From assembly GCF_021491355.1 (NCBI RefSeq), contig NZ_JAKENF010000002.1, positions 620,001 through 684,000 on the forward strand: a stretch of DNA of 64,000 bases, given 5' to 3'. The notes under the pieces are model-generated. The model made no database searches, had not been told where the DNA came from, and was given only the letters and a program-made list of their open reading frames with translations. This document shows, piece by piece, positions 1 through 10,029 of this stretch. Position 1 is the stretch's first letter. Each line of letters begins with the position of its first letter. Made by a program: the position numbers and the translations under genes. This stretch comes from Alitabrizicola rongguiensis. GTDB lineage: Bacteria; Pseudomonadota; Alphaproteobacteria; Rhodobacterales; Rhodobacteraceae.

Positions 1-2
1 TG

Positions 3-419
3 CGGTCCCCCTACCTGTTCGAGGGGTATGCCGGCGATCCAGGACCGGCCCAGTGGCAGGAAGACTGGTTGTCGATCGGAGAGTACGGGCGGCTCGAGGA
101 TGGATACCTCTACCTGCACGGCCGCGCGGGCAGGATGGTCACGGTGGCCGACCAGAACGTCTTTCCCGAGGCTGTCGAGAGCTTTCTTCTGTCCCTTCCG
201 GGTGTAACCCGCGCCGCCGCCCTCGCCCGCCCGGACCAACGGCGTGGCCATGTCATCGAGGCCTTTGTCGCAGGGGGTGACGTGGAAGCGGTGCTTTCAG
301 CCTGCCGCTGCCAGCTTGGGCCGCTGGCCGCGCCCCGCCGCATCCATCGCATAGCCGACTGGCCTTTGCTCCCATCCGGCAAGACAGACCTAGCGGCGCT
401 GGAGCGCGCGCTGCCGTGA
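3..419 (+). CDS. Acyl-CoA / acyl-acid synthetase, C-terminal part (5' end outside window)
   Basis: The frame is open from the first bases, so only about 138 C-terminal residues of an ANL-superfamily (AMP-forming) acyl-CoA synthetase are present. The hinge region reads GRAGRMVTVADQNVFPEAVE-like, matching the family pattern GRxxxxIKxxGxxVxPxEIE that begins the mobile C-terminal domain. Near the end PSGKTD carries the lysine needed for adenylation. Such enzymes join a carboxylic acid to CoA using ATP in the cytoplasm. The stop codon overlaps the GTG start of the thiolase downstream, so the two are probably cotranscribed. The substrate cannot be told from this fragment. Confidence 0.85.
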   Translation, partial: RSPYLFEGYAGDPGPAQWQEDWLSIGEYGRLEDGYLYLHGRAGRMVTVADQNVFPEAVESFLLSLPGVTRAAALARPDQRRGHVIEAFVAGGDVEAVLSACRCQLGPLAAPRRIHRIADWPLLPSGKTDLAALERALP

Positions 420-1510
420 ACGCATGGATCACGGCAGCCTTCCGCACCCCTGTCGCATCGCGTGGCGGTGGCCTTGCCGGGCTGCACGCCCACGAACTTG
501 CGGCGCCGCTTGTGGCCCCCTGTCTGGCCGCCGCGGGACTGGCACCGGATCAGGTGGACGAGATGATCCTGTCGAACGTCCTGGGCGAAGGCGGCAACCC
601 CGCGCGTCTCGCGGCGCTCGCCGCAGGTCTGCCCGAGCGCGTGGCCGGGCTGACGATCGACCGGCAATGCGCCGGCGGGCTCGACGCGATCCTCTTGGCG
701 GCTGCTTTGGTCAATTCAGGTCAGGCCGATGCCGTTCTGGCAGGCGGGAGCGAGAGCTATTCGCGTCGCCCGTTGCGGCTGCGCACCGATCCTGCCGGGG
801 GCGCACCGACGGCCTATGATCAGGCGCGCTTCACGCCCTGGCCAGATCGCGACCCCGATATGGCGGCGGCATCCGCGGCGCTTGCCGAACGCCTCGGCAT
901 CGCCCGTGCCGAGCAAGAGGCCTGGGCCGTGTCCAGCCACGCCAAGGCCCTCGCGGCGCAGGAGCGGCTGCGTTCCGAAATCATACCACTTGCCGGCCTG
1001 ACCGATGATGCCTTTACCCGCAGGCTGTCGCCGGCGATCGCGGCACGGGCACGCCCCATCGCCGGCAGCATCACCGCGGCGACGGCGGCAGTGGCGGCAG
1101 ACGGGGCGGCGCTGTGCCTCGTTGTCTCGGACAAGCTGATGCGGCGTGCCCCCAAGGCGTTGCGCATTCTGGGCGGCGTCACACTCGGCGCCCGGCCCGA
1201 TGAACCGGGTCTTGCCCCAATTCCGGCGATCAAGGCGTGTCTCGCAAAGGCGGGCGTGGCGACCGATCGCATCGGGCAGGCCGAGATCATGGAGGCCTAT
1301 GCCGTTCAGGCCATGGCCTGCATCTCTGGCGCGGGCCTTGATCCGGCACGGGTCAATCCCGGTGGCGGGGCGCTGGCACGCGGCCATCCGGTCGGCGCGT
1401 CGGGGGCGATCCTTGCTACGAGGCTGTTTCACGACCTGTCGGGCGGGATCGGCCTAGCCGCCATCGCGGCGGCGGGCGGGATCGGCACTGCCCTGTTGGT
1501 TCAGGACTGA
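416..1510 (+). CDS. Thiolase-family protein with an incomplete catalytic set
   Basis: This 364-residue protein is a thiolase (acetyl-CoA acetyltransferase fold), a little short for the usual ~390. The nucleophile is visible as Cys85 in QCAGG, and His324 lies in GHPVGASGA. Two other catalytic positions are changed. The NEAFA motif reads MEAYA (Met292 in place of Asn), and the C-terminal CxGGG loop reads AAAGG, with Ala351 where the second cysteine belongs. It therefore may not run the ordinary thiolase cycle. The GTG start overlaps the stop of the acyl-CoA synthetase, which suggests the two act on the same acyl chain. The pathway is unknown. Confidence 0.85.
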   Translation: MNAWITAAFRTPVASRGGGLAGLHAHELAAPLVAPCLAAAGLAPDQVDEMILSNVLGEGGNPARLAALAAGLPERVAGLTIDRQCAGGLDAILLAAALVNSGQADAVLAGGSESYSRRPLRLRTDPAGGAPTAYDQARFTPWPDRDPDMAAASAALAERLGIARAEQEAWAVSSHAKALAAQERLRSEIIPLAGLTDDAFTRRLSPAIAARARPIAGSITAATAAVAADGAALCLVVSDKLMRRAPKALRILGGVTLGARPDEPGLAPIPAIKACLAKAGVATDRIGQAEIMEAYAVQAMACISGAGLDPARVNPGGGALARGHPVGASGAILATRLFHDLSGGIGLAAIAAAGGIGTALLVQD

Positions 1511-1513
1511 GCG

Positions 1514-1777
1514 CTATTCGGCCGGGCTTTGCTGGAAGACTCGCTTGCGGACACCGCGCCACAGATAGATCAGCGGCCAGCGCAGCACCGACGAGCCTGC
1601 AGCCAGCGCGAGCATGCCGATCCATGGGCCGTTCTCGTAGGTGACCCAGCCGAGAATGGGGATGCCGACGGAGATCAGCAGATAGGCGGCGCGCCAATGC
1701 TGGTCGCGGCTGGGCAGCATGGCAATCACGTTCGCGACGATGAGCCAGATACAGACGGCAACAAGAGACAGGCTCAT
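1514..1777 (-). CDS. DUF2484 family small membrane protein (second copy)
   Basis: This 87-residue protein is mostly hydrophobic, with about three membrane segments, and ends in WPLIYLWRGVRKRVFQQ. It belongs to the DUF2484 type found after murC in Rhodobacteraceae; no function is known. The ATG at 1777 overlaps the stop of the preceding DUF2484 gene by four bases, so translation is probably coupled. A longer reading frame extends upstream but lacks sense beyond this ATG. It is the last gene of the murC-side dcw block and ends three bases from the convergent thiolase gene. Confidence 0.75.
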   Translation of the reverse strand: MSLSLVAVCIWLIVANVIAMLPSRDQHWRAAYLLISVGIPILGWVTYENGPWIGMLALAAGSSVLRWPLIYLWRGVRKRVFQQSPAE

Positions 1778-2040
1778 TGGTTCTGCTCCCCGACCCGTTC
1801 GACCGGCAGACCGACTGCCCTGCGACCGAAGTAAATCAGCGGCCGGCGGAACATCGACCCGAACCCCAGCAGCGCCAGGGCAGCCCAGACCCAGCCATGT
1901 TCCCAGCCGATCCAGCCGATCAGCACCGGTGCGGCAATAAGCAGCGCCAATCCCGGCGCCATCTGGCGGCGGAACGGCAGCAAGGCCACGGCCGTGGCGG
2001 CCAGCACCCAGATGCAGGCGAGCGTCAGTGGAGCGGACAT
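1774..2040 (-). CDS. DUF2484 family small membrane protein (first copy)
   Basis: This 88-residue membrane protein is clearly related to its downstream neighbour: both begin with LxxACIWxxxA-like helices, carry WxxxEHGWVW or YENGPWIG, and share RRPLIYFGRR or RWPLIYLWRG near the end. It looks like a tandem duplicate of DUF2484, a family known from the murC region of Rhodobacteraceae and of unknown function. The start at 2040 was chosen because the family begins with the hydrophobic helix; the frame also has an in-frame codon 13 residues earlier. It lies 78 bases after murC on the same strand. Confidence 0.75.
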   Translation of the reverse strand: MSAPLTLACIWVLAATAVALLPFRRQMAPGLALLIAAPVLIGWIGWEHGWVWAALALLGFGSMFRRPLIYFGRRAVGLPVERVGEQNQ

Positions 2041-2118
2041 GCCGGCGTCTCCTCCCTGACACTGGGTAGCGCAATCCACACGCGGAAGGCGATTGTTCTT
2101 TGGGATAGGGCGCTCATC

Positions 2119-3525
2119 TCAGGCCCCAAGCCGCGCCGGCAGAGCATTGGCCCAGGCCGAGATCGTGCCCGCGCCAAGACAGACGACCATATCGCCCGGT
2201 CGTGCCTGCTCCTTGACCAGTCGCGCCAGATCCTCTTCCGACAGGATTGCCCGTGCGTGGCGGTGCCCGTGGGCGATCAGGCCCGCGACCAGATCGTCTC
2301 GCGTGGCTCCGGGGATCGGATCCTCGCCTGCAGCGTAAACCTCGGCGATGGCGACGACGTCGGCCTCGTTGAAGCAGGTGCAGAAGTCCTCGAACAGGTT
2401 CGACAGTCGGGTATAGCGATGCGGCTGGTGGACGGCGATGATGCGCCCCTTGGTTGCCTGACGCGCGGCCTTCAGCACAGCGGCGATCTCGACCGGGTGG
2501 TGGCCGTAATCGTCGATGATGGTGACGCCGCCCAGCACCTCGCCCACCTTGGTGAAGCGGCGGTTGACGCCACCGAACTTGGCCAGGGCCTCGCGGATTT
2601 CCTCTTTCTTCATGCCGAGATGGCGGGCAACCGCAATCGCCGCCAATGCGTTCGACACGTTGTGGTCGCCCGGCATCGGCAGGGTCATGCCCTCGATAAT
2701 GCTGCTGTCGCCCTCGTTCTGAAGGGCGACGTCGAAATGCGCCGTGCCGTTCTCGAACCGCAGGTTCAGGGCGCGAACATCCGCCTGCGCATTGAAACCG
2801 AAGGTCACGACCCGGCGATCAGTGACGCGGCCGACCAGAGCCTGCACCTCGGGATGGTCGGTGCAGCAGACTGCCAGTCCGTAGAAGGGCACGTTCGAAA
2901 CGAAGTCGAGGAAACCCTTCCGCAGCGCGTCGAAGCTGCCCCAATGCTCCATATGTTCGGGGTCGATGTTGGTGACGATGGCGATTGTGGCGGGCAGGCG
3001 GTTGAAGGATCCGTCCGACTCATCGGCCTCGACCACCATCCACTCCCCTGCCCCGGCGCGGGCATTGGAGCCATAGGCGTGGATGATGCCGCCGTTGATG
3101 ACGGTCGGGTCAAAGCCGCCCTTGTCGAGCAGCGTGGCGACCATGGTCGTCGTGGTGGTCTTGCCATGCGTTCCGGCGATGGCGATGTTCGACTTCAGCC
3201 GCATCAGTTCGGCCAGCATCTCGGCCCGGCGCACCACCGGCAGCTTGCGCTTGCGCGCTTCTTCCAGTTCGGGGTTGCCCTTCTTGATGGCGGACGAGAT
3301 GACGACCACCGCCGCGTCGCCGATATTCTCGGCCCGCTGGCCTTCGAAGAAGGTCGCGCCAAGTTCCACCAGCCGGTCGGTGATCTTCGAGGCCTTCGCG
3401 TCCGACCCCTGCACGGTGTAACCGAGCGTGATCAGCACCTCTGCAATGCCGGACATACCGATGCCGCCGATGCCGACGAAATGGATTGGTCCCAGTTCGA
3501 GCGGAAGTTTGGTTGCCGCGTTCAT
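2119..3525 (-). CDS. murC: UDP-N-acetylmuramate--L-alanine ligase
   Basis: MurC adds the first amino acid, L-alanine, to UDP-MurNAc with ATP in the cytoplasm, starting the peptidoglycan stem peptide. The 468 residues fit the family. An N-terminal UDP-binding glycine motif ([12 protein letters not shown], ~18-29), the Mur-ligase P-loop GTHGKTTTT (118-126) and the DEPD-like DEYGHHP-type region (DDYGHHP) are visible. Its ATG overlaps the murG stop by four bases (ATGA), indicating translational coupling in the dcw operon. Two DUF2484 genes follow in place of a direct link to murB. Confidence 0.97.
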   Translation of the reverse strand: MNAATKLPLELGPIHFVGIGGIGMSGIAEVLITLGYTVQGSDAKASKITDRLVELGATFFEGQRAENIGDAAVVVISSAIKKGNPELEEARKRKLPVVRRAEMLAELMRLKSNIAIAGTHGKTTTTTMVATLLDKGGFDPTVINGGIIHAYGSNARAGAGEWMVVEADESDGSFNRLPATIAIVTNIDPEHMEHWGSFDALRKGFLDFVSNVPFYGLAVCCTDHPEVQALVGRVTDRRVVTFGFNAQADVRALNLRFENGTAHFDVALQNEGDSSIIEGMTLPMPGDHNVSNALAAIAVARHLGMKKEEIREALAKFGGVNRRFTKVGEVLGGVTIIDDYGHHPVEIAAVLKAARQATKGRIIAVHQPHRYTRLSNLFEDFCTCFNEADVVAIAEVYAAGEDPIPGATRDDLVAGLIAHGHRHARAILSEEDLARLVKEQARPGDMVVCLGAGTISAWANALPARLGA

Positions 3526-4658
3526 GCGCCGCCTTTCTTGTATTGGGCCGCCGGGATGCCGGCTGCCAGTCGTTCCACAATCTCTACGAGCCGCTCCGTG
3601 GCATCGGGTCGGCCCTGCGACAGGGCGGCCCGCGCCATTGCCTCGGCCTTGGCAGGATTACCCAAAATCGCGGCGATATGGCCGGAAAGCCCGGCGGGAT
3701 CAAGCTCGGATTCCCGGATGACGATTGCTGCCCCTGCGTCAGAAAGGCCCCTGGCGTTGGCGGCCTGATGGTCGCCGGTGGCTGCCGCGAAGGGGATGAG
3801 GATCGAAGGCCGGCCCACCACCGATATATCTGCGACCGATGAAGCGCCAGAACGCGAGATGACCAGCTGCGCCTCGGACAGGCGGCGCGGGATGTCGGTA
3901 AAGAAGGGCTCGATCTCGGCCTTGATACCGGCGGCATCGTACGCGGCCTGCGCCCGTTCGGCATCTTCCTCACGCGCTTGGTGGGCGACGCGAAGCCGGA
4001 TGCGCAGCGCTTCGGGCAAGGCCGCGACGGCGGCGGGCACCACGTCAGAAAGAATGCGCGCCCCCTGGCTGCCGCCAATCACCAGAAGGCTCATCGGGTA
4101 GTCGCCCGGCGCGATGTACCCTGCCCCCGCCCGGTCAAGCACGGCCTGCCGCACGGGATTGCCGGTATGGATACCCTCGACCCCGGTCGGCAACGCGGTC
4201 GGCCACGTGCCACAGGCGACTGCATCCACGCGAGATACGAAGGCGGTGTTGACCTTGCCAAGCACCCCGTTCTGTTCGTGGATCATGCGGGGAATGCGCA
4301 ACACCGTCGCTGCGGACAGCGCAGGGATCGTCGGATAGCCGCCAAAGCCAACAATGACTGTTGGCCGGTCGCGCAGCATCTGCCCCGCTGCGCCAAGCAC
4401 TCCGCCGGCAATGCGGAACGGCACGGCCAACTTCGCCGCCGCGCCGCCGCGTGCGAAGGTGGCCGAGGAGATTTCCTCGATCACGACCTGTTCCGGAAAG
4501 GCGATGGCATATCGGGCGCCGCGCACGTCTGTCGACAGCTTTACCCGCCAGCCCTTGGCAATCATCGCTTCGGCCAGGGCCTGGGCGGGGAACATGTGCC
4601 CGCCCGTGCCGCCGGCTGCGATCAGCAGCAGCGGCGCGCGCTCGCCCCGCCCCGCCAT
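3522..4658 (-). CDS. murG: UDP-N-acetylglucosamine--MurNAc-(pentapeptide) pyrophosphoryl-undecaprenol GlcNAc transferase
   Basis: MurG adds GlcNAc to lipid I to make lipid II on the inner face of the membrane. The 378-residue protein shows the N-terminal [10 protein letters not shown] loop, the GFGGYPTIP segment, HEQNGVLGK, and the GGSQGA nucleotide-sugar motif, all typical of GT28 MurG. The ATG at 4658 was preferred to an upstream in-frame codon because the family starts just before the [12 protein letters not shown] strand and because it sits one base from the ftsW stop. It ends by overlapping murC. Confidence 0.97.
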   Translation of the reverse strand: MAGRGERAPLLLIAAGGTGGHMFPAQALAEAMIAKGWRVKLSTDVRGARYAIAFPEQVVIEEISSATFARGGAAAKLAVPFRIAGGVLGAAGQMLRDRPTVIVGFGGYPTIPALSAATVLRIPRMIHEQNGVLGKVNTAFVSRVDAVACGTWPTALPTGVEGIHTGNPVRQAVLDRAGAGYIAPGDYPMSLLVIGGSQGARILSDVVPAAVAALPEALRIRLRVAHQAREEDAERAQAAYDAAGIKAEIEPFFTDIPRRLSEAQLVISRSGASSVADISVVGRPSILIPFAAATGDHQAANARGLSDAGAAIVIRESELDPAGLSGHIAAILGNPAKAEAMARAALSQGRPDATERLVEIVERLAAGIPAAQYKKGGA

Positions 4659-4659
4659 C

Positions 4660-5826
4660 TTACCGGCCCCGCTTGAACAGGATGTCGCCCATCTCGCCCT
4701 GCGGCCTCTGCCGCGTGAAGGCAAGCAGCATGCCCACCGTTATTCCGGCGGCGATCACTGAAGACCCGCCGTAGCTGACGAAGGGCAAGGTCATGCCCTT
4801 GGCAGGCAGCAGGCGTACAGCGACGCCCATGTTGATCATCGCCTGAACGCCGAACATACACGCAAGCCCGGTTCCGGCCAGCCGGCTGAACGGATCGCGC
4901 TCGCGCGTCAGCCGCCAAAGCGAGCGGACAGTGATCGCCGCGTAGAGGGCGATGATGATCAGAACCAGCACGAGGCCATATTCCTCGGCCGCGACGGCGA
5001 TGATGAAATCGGTATGAGCATCGGGCAGCGACCACTTCACCTGCCCCTCGCCCACGCCAACACCAAAGAAACCACCCTCCTGGATGGCGTTGGCCGCATA
5101 GCCAAGCTGGGTACGGGGATCGACATCGGGGGTCAGGAAGCCGTCGATGCGGCGGGCGAAGTGTTCGGAATTGGCGTAGGCAAACATCCCGCCCGCCGTA
5201 ACCAGCCCGCCAATCGTGGTAATGAGCAGGAAGGGCGCACCTGCGACGAAGTACATGACTCCCCAGCCGAACAGCACCAGCGCCGCTTGCCCGAAGTCGG
5301 GCTGCAGGGCCAGAAGGACGACGACGACCACCGCGACGACAAAGGAGATCAGCTTTCCGGGCGGGCCGTTCAGGTCCTGCCCCGCTGCGATCAGCCAGGC
5401 GCAAACGACGACGAAGAAGGGCTTGAGGAACTCCGACGGCTGGAACGACAGGAAGCCCATCGAGAACCAGCGCGTGGCCCCCTTTCCGAAATCGGTTCCG
5501 AGGAAGGGAAGAAGGCAAAGTGCCACGAAGAAGATGCCGAAGCCGATCACCGACAGCCGGCGGACCAGTTGCGGCGTCATCATTGAGGTCGCCATCATCG
5601 CAACCATCGCCATGCCGCCAAAGATTGCCTGGCGCTGGACATAGTGGAAGGGATCCAGGCCGTTGCGCGTCGCCAGCGGCACCGAGGCCGCCAGGCCCAG
5701 AAGCAGTCCGATGCCGAAAAGCATCATGATCGAAGTCATCGACCATTTGTCGATCGTTCGCCACCAACGGGGGAGTACCGGCTCGCCCACCCGTGCGGGC
5801 ATGGAGCCATAGACCATCTCAGTCAT
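4660..5826 (-). CDS. ftsW: Peptidoglycan glycosyltransferase FtsW (SEDS family)
   Basis: FtsW is the SEDS-family polymerase of the division septum, working with FtsI. The 388-residue protein has about ten membrane helices and the SEDS signatures [24 protein letters not shown] and the C-terminal [12 protein letters not shown] segment. It is followed after one base by murG. The gene begins a block separated from murD by a lipoprotein, a transporter and a GFA gene, so it probably has its own promoter in the 140 bases upstream. Confidence 0.96.
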   Translation of the reverse strand: MTEMVYGSMPARVGEPVLPRWWRTIDKWSMTSIMMLFGIGLLLGLAASVPLATRNGLDPFHYVQRQAIFGGMAMVAMMATSMMTPQLVRRLSVIGFGIFFVALCLLPFLGTDFGKGATRWFSMGFLSFQPSEFLKPFFVVVCAWLIAAGQDLNGPPGKLISFVVAVVVVVLLALQPDFGQAALVLFGWGVMYFVAGAPFLLITTIGGLVTAGGMFAYANSEHFARRIDGFLTPDVDPRTQLGYAANAIQEGGFFGVGVGEGQVKWSLPDAHTDFIIAVAAEEYGLVLVLIIIALYAAITVRSLWRLTRERDPFSRLAGTGLACMFGVQAMINMGVAVRLLPAKGMTLPFVSYGGSSVIAAGITVGMLLAFTRQRPQGEMGDILFKRGR

Positions 5827-5966
5827 GGTGCGTCGCCTGTTCCGCCTTCATGCAGGGCTGCTCACCCCGCCACTGCCTCGATCGCCCGGTTTTCCGGGTC
5901 TGGCGGAAGAGTAGCGGATAAGCCCGCGCAAGGCCAGAGAAAACCCGGCCGAAAACCCGGCTGTGC

Positions 5967-6422
5967 TTACGCCTTCAGTGCCTCGCGGCGGGCGAGGCTG
6001 GTAGCCGGCCAGAGCTGGCTGGTGCTGTAGTATTCCTCAAAAGCCGGAACGCCTTCGGGCAGCAGGACCCAGGGCAGTTTCGTCGAGGTGAAGATGTGAA
6101 CATCGGGCGGGCATCCGGCGGGATCGCGCAGGGTCCCGACGCGGACGAAAGCAAGCTTGCGGCGCAGGCTGCCATAGTGCGACCAGAGCGCGACGAGGCA
6201 ATCCGGACAACGCGCGATCTCCTGCCCCTTGCCAGAGGCTGACGGCGTCATGACGTAGTCGACCGCGCCATCGACCTCGAGCCGGCTCGTCTCGATCAGC
6301 GCGTTCAGGGCAAAGGCCGATCCGGTTTCTCGCTGGCACCAACTGCAATGGCAGGCATGAACGAATAAAGGACGGTCGGTCATCCGGTAGCGGATGTGGC
6401 CACAGGTGCATTGCCCTTCCAT
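5967..6422 (-). CDS. GFA-family zinc-binding protein
   Basis: A 151-residue protein of the GFA/DUF636 family (beta-tent fold), named after glutathione-dependent formaldehyde-activating enzyme. Predicted zinc ligands are Cys5 and Cys7 (CTC), Cys24, Cys26 and Cys29 (CHCSWC), and Cys72 and Cys75 (CPDC). Most members have no proven activity; the formaldehyde assignment rests on one enzyme. It is transcribed away from the MFS transporter gene, with a shared 185-base spacer between them. Confidence 0.85.
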   Translation of the reverse strand: MEGQCTCGHIRYRMTDRPLFVHACHCSWCQRETGSAFALNALIETSRLEVDGAVDYVMTPSASGKGQEIARCPDCLVALWSHYGSLRRKLAFVRVGTLRDPAGCPPDVHIFTSTKLPWVLLPEGVPAFEEYYSTSQLWPATSLARREALKA

Positions 6423-6607
6423 CTGCCTTTGTCCTCCACGCTGCCGCCTCTGGTATCATCGCCTCGCCACTGGCCGCCGACAAGCACCAGAGAGCACTTC
6501 TGCCTGTGACATGTGCTGCGCAGAGAATCGTGTATCATTGCCATCTGATTGAACGCATCATCCGGCTGCGACGCGAATGGGCTCGTTTCGCGGCCACGGA
6601 GGCTCGG

Positions 6608-7819
6608 ATGTCGCAGACGGCCTATCGCTGGATCGTTGTCGCAGCAGGCGGCCTGATGGGCTGCGTTGCGATGGGCGCGCTGTTTGCCCTGCCGGTCCTG
6701 CTGACGCCGATGGCTGAGGCAACGGGCTGGTCCCGAACGGGCATTTCTTCTGCCATGACGATCGGATTTCTCGCCATGGCGCTCACGTCGATGGGCTGGG
6801 GCGCCCTTTCCGACCGCTACGGCGCCCGCCCGGTGGTCATGGCGGGGGCGGCCCTGTTCGCGGCCAGCCTGTTTCTTGCCAGCCGGGCGCCCAGCCTGCT
6901 GGTGTTCCAGTTCTGCTTCGGCGGGCTTGTCGGGGGGGCAGTCGCGGCGTTCTTCGCCCCGATGATGGCAACGGTCACCGGCTGGTTCACGACGCAGCGC
7001 AGCCTTGCCGTCTCGCTCGTGTCGGCGGGGATGGGCCTTGCCCCTGTGACCATGTCGCCCCTGGTCGCCAGTCTGATCCAAACGAATGACTGGCGCACCG
7101 TGCTGGCCATTCTCGCGCTGATCGTCTCGGCGGTAAACATCCCGACCGCGCTGCTGCTGCGCCCGCCACCTCGGCAGGAGGAAAGCGCGGTCAAGATGCA
7201 GGAGGGGCCGTCAGACGACATGACCGTGCGCGAGGCTCTGACCTCGCTGCCTTTCCTGGTTCTGGTGGCGACCAACTTTTTCTGCTGTGCGACCCATTCC
7301 GGCCCGATCTTTCATACGGTGAGCTATGCCGAACTCTGTGGCCTGACGACCATCGTTGCCGTGTCGATCTACTCGGTTGAAGGCATTGCAGGACTGTTCG
7401 GCCGGATCGGCTTTGGCGTGATGGGCGACAGGTTCGGCGCCAAGCGGGTTCTGGTGGCGGGGCTCCTGGCACAGGCCTTCGGGGCGCTCGGCTATTTCTT
7501 CGCCCATGAACTCCTGCAGTTCTACACGGTCGCAGTGATCTTCGGCTTCATCTATGCCGGGATCATGCCGCTTTATGCCGTGCTGATCCGCGAAAACTTC
7601 CCGATGAAGATGATGGGAACGATCATGGGCGGCACCGGCATGGCCGGATCGCTCGGGATGGCCAGCGGCCCATTGCTCGGCGGCTGGATTTTCGACACGA
7701 CCGGTGGATACGGCGCGCTCTACATCACGAGCTTTGCCTTCGGCCTGATGGCCTTTGCCATCTCAATGACCTTCAGGCCGTTCCCGAACGCCGCCCAGAC
7801 CCCTTCGGTTGCCCGCTAG
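6608..7819 (+). CDS. MFS transporter
   Basis: A 403-residue major facilitator with about twelve membrane helices. The loop after helix 2 reads GALSDRYGARPVV and the equivalent second-half loop reads FGVMGDRFGAKRVL, the duplicated MFS-A motif. Similarity in layout is to the oxalate/formate (OFA) or monocarboxylate group, but the substrate is unknown. The ATG at 6608 is chosen because GGAGG lies just upstream (about 6598-6602); the frame stays open further 5' without a better start. It sits inside the interrupted dcw cluster, on the opposite strand to the mur genes. Confidence 0.85.
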   Translation: MSQTAYRWIVVAAGGLMGCVAMGALFALPVLLTPMAEATGWSRTGISSAMTIGFLAMALTSMGWGALSDRYGARPVVMAGAALFAASLFLASRAPSLLVFQFCFGGLVGGAVAAFFAPMMATVTGWFTTQRSLAVSLVSAGMGLAPVTMSPLVASLIQTNDWRTVLAILALIVSAVNIPTALLLRPPPRQEESAVKMQEGPSDDMTVREALTSLPFLVLVATNFFCCATHSGPIFHTVSYAELCGLTTIVAVSIYSVEGIAGLFGRIGFGVMGDRFGAKRVLVAGLLAQAFGALGYFFAHELLQFYTVAVIFGFIYAGIMPLYAVLIRENFPMKMMGTIMGGTGMAGSLGMASGPLLGGWIFDTTGGYGALYITSFAFGLMAFAISMTFRPFPNAAQTPSVAR

Positions 7820-7845
7820 ACCCCGGATGCCTGCGGCCACCCGGC

Positions 7846-8427
7846 TCAGCGGATGTTGAACGAGCCCTGCGTCACGACCATCGAGGAGCTTCCCGGCGCG
7901 GTCGCGATCCCCTCGAAGCTTGCGCTGACCGTATCATTCGACCGGTTTTGGCCGGTGATGGTGGACTTGAAGTAGCCGCCGGGCGAGTCGGTCGAGTAGT
8001 TGGTACCGTCGACCGTGACCGCAAGCCGCATCTGGTCCGTGGTGCTTCCGACCCCAAGCGCCTCGCTTGCGCCGCCGACATTGATCGAAAGCGCGGTGAT
8101 CGCCGGACAGGACGGATCATTGGTCGCCGCATTGGCCGGGTTCGAGGAATTCACCGTGATGTTGAAGCCTGTCTGCCCGAGCGTCCCGCTTTTCGTCGAC
8201 TGCAACGGTGTCGCGTCATTGTCGACCGTCAGCAGGCAGGGCGTGCCGGTGAAGATCTCCGATATCTGACGATCCCCACGCCGCACCTCTGACACGAAAG
8301 CGGGGCTTTCGGGAGCGACCTTGTAGCTGGTCATCAGGAACTCGTCGCTGCAACCGGCGAGAAAGACAGGTGCGAGACAGGCAACGAAAGGCAATCGCCC
8401 CATGCTCAGACGGAAAAGCGCGGTCAT
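7846..8427 (-). CDS. Putative secreted lipoprotein of unknown function
   Basis: The 193-residue product starts at 8427 with an AAGGAGGG ribosome site just upstream. It opens with a hydrophobic signal sequence ending FLAGC, a type II (lipoprotein) cleavage site with Cys26. The mature part is rich in Ser, Thr, Asn and Gly and predicted to be beta-rich, with paired cysteines (PCLLTVDN and DPSCPAI). No family was recognised. It lies between murD and the convergent MFS gene, on the dcw strand. Confidence 0.65.
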   Translation of the reverse strand: MTALFRLSMGRLPFVACLAPVFLAGCSDEFLMTSYKVAPESPAFVSEVRRGDRQISEIFTGTPCLLTVDNDATPLQSTKSGTLGQTGFNITVNSSNPANAATNDPSCPAITALSINVGGASEALGVGSTTDQMRLAVTVDGTNYSTDSPGGYFKSTITGQNRSNDTVSASFEGIATAPGSSSMVVTQGSFNIR

Positions 8428-8557
8428 CGAACCCTCCTTCCTTTCGAACCTTGGCTGCACATGGAGCATAGCACAGAAAACGTCTGGAAAGAACGCCCGA
8501 GGACGACGGCAGCCCCAGGCCGACACGGCAGGCTGACAGTTAGGCTGTGAGACCGCG

Positions 8558-9961
8558 TCAGGCCTGAAGCAGGGCCTTCACCTGCGCCATGAAGTCCTCG
8601 CCACGCTTTTCGAAGTTGGGATACTGGTCGAAACTCGCGGCCGCGGGGGCAAGCAGCACGACCTCGCCCGCCTCTGCTTCTTCTGCCGCCCGCGCGACGG
8701 CGCGCTCCATCGTCTCGCAGATTTCGTGCGGGGTGTCGCCGATCTGGAGGGCAAAATCGCGCGCCGAATGGCCGATCAGGTAGGCCTTCACCACCGAGTC
8801 CAGATAGGGCAAGAGCGCCGTGATGCCGCCATCCTTGCCAAGGCCGCCGGCGATCCAGCGGATCTTCGGAAAGGCCTGAAGCGCCTTCGCGGCACTGTCC
8901 ACGTTGGTGGCCTTGCTGTCATTGATGAAGCGCACGCCACCCCTTTCGCCCACAAGCTGACTGCGATGCGGAAGTCCCGCAAAAGAGTGAAAGGCTTGCT
9001 CGATCAGTTTCGGGGCAACCCCGAGCGCCCGGGTGGCCGCATAAGCTGCGCAGGCGTTCTGATGATTGTGGGCGCCGGGCAGGCCTGAGACTTCGCGCAG
9101 GTCGATCGAGGCCACCTGCCTGCCCTTTCGCCATTCGGCCAGAAACCCCTTGCGGGCAAAGACCGTCCAGCCGTGATCGTCAAGCTTCTGGCCGGAGGAA
9201 ATACGGATCACCCGGTCATCCCCGGGGCCCTCGGACATCTGGTTGGCAAGGAAGCGACCTTCGAGTTCATCCACGCCGATCACCGCCCGGTCCGGTCCGC
9301 CCTCGGCAAAGAGCCGGCGCTTGGCGGCGAAGTAGCCGCCCATGCCGTTGTGCCGGTCGAGGTGGTCGGGCGAGAGATTGGTGAAGACCGCGATATCCGG
9401 GGTCAGCGCCCGGGCCAGATCGGTCTGGTAGCTCGACAGTTCCAGCACCACCACCTCGCCATCCTGCGCCGGATCGATGTCGAGGACGCCGCGCCCGATA
9501 TTGCCGGCCATTTGCGTCGGCCGACCCGCGACCTGCAGGATGTGATGGATCAGCGCGGTCGTGGTCGACTTGCCGTTCGACCCGGTGACGCAAACCACGC
9601 GCGGGGCCTGATCGAAGTTGTCCCAGCCCTTGGTGGCGAAGGAGCGGAAGAACAGCCCGATGTCGTTGTCGACCGGGATGCCCCTGTCCAGCGCCAGAGC
9701 GATCACCTTGTTGGGCTGCGGATAGAGATGCGGTATGCCGGGCGAGACGACAAGCGCCGCCAGGTCGTCCATCACCCCGCCTCGCGACAGGTCAATCGGG
9801 GCAAAGCCCTCGGCTTCGGCCTTGGCACGGGCCTCGGGGCTGTCGTCCCAGACCACCGGCTCAGCGCCGCCGGCGATCAGGGCGCGGGCCGTCGCAAGCC
9901 CGGACCGGCCCAGTCCCAGCACGCCGACCTTGCGCCCTTCATAGCCCGTGACCGGAATCAT
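8558..9961 (-). CDS. murD: UDP-N-acetylmuramoyl-L-alanine--D-glutamate ligase
   Basis: MurD adds D-glutamate to UDP-MurNAc-Ala in the cytoplasm. The 467 residues show the N-terminal [10 protein letters not shown] dinucleotide-like motif (~16-25), the Mur-ligase P-loop TGSNGKSTT (126-134), the [10 protein letters not shown] motif and FINDSKATN. It is on the same strand and in the usual order (mraY, murD, ftsW), but it stands alone: about 6.5 kb of unrelated genes separate it from mraY and 2.7 kb separate it from ftsW. Confidence 0.97.
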   Translation of the reverse strand: MIPVTGYEGRKVGVLGLGRSGLATARALIAGGAEPVVWDDSPEARAKAEAEGFAPIDLSRGGVMDDLAALVVSPGIPHLYPQPNKVIALALDRGIPVDNDIGLFFRSFATKGWDNFDQAPRVVCVTGSNGKSTTTALIHHILQVAGRPTQMAGNIGRGVLDIDPAQDGEVVVLELSSYQTDLARALTPDIAVFTNLSPDHLDRHNGMGGYFAAKRRLFAEGGPDRAVIGVDELEGRFLANQMSEGPGDDRVIRISSGQKLDDHGWTVFARKGFLAEWRKGRQVASIDLREVSGLPGAHNHQNACAAYAATRALGVAPKLIEQAFHSFAGLPHRSQLVGERGGVRFINDSKATNVDSAAKALQAFPKIRWIAGGLGKDGGITALLPYLDSVVKAYLIGHSARDFALQIGDTPHEICETMERAVARAAEEAEAGEVVLLAPAAASFDQYPNFEKRGEDFMAQVKALLQA

Positions 9962-10029
9962 CTGCCGCCCTCCTTGCCGTTCCGAGGCACAATGGGCAGG
10001 GCGGCGGCGGGCCGCAAGGGTGGCTGGCG

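Noticed and set aside
1777-3768. A 663-residue frame opposite murC
   Set aside because: It is a shadow of murC and the DUF2484 genes on the other strand, common in high-GC DNA, and has no recognisable domain.
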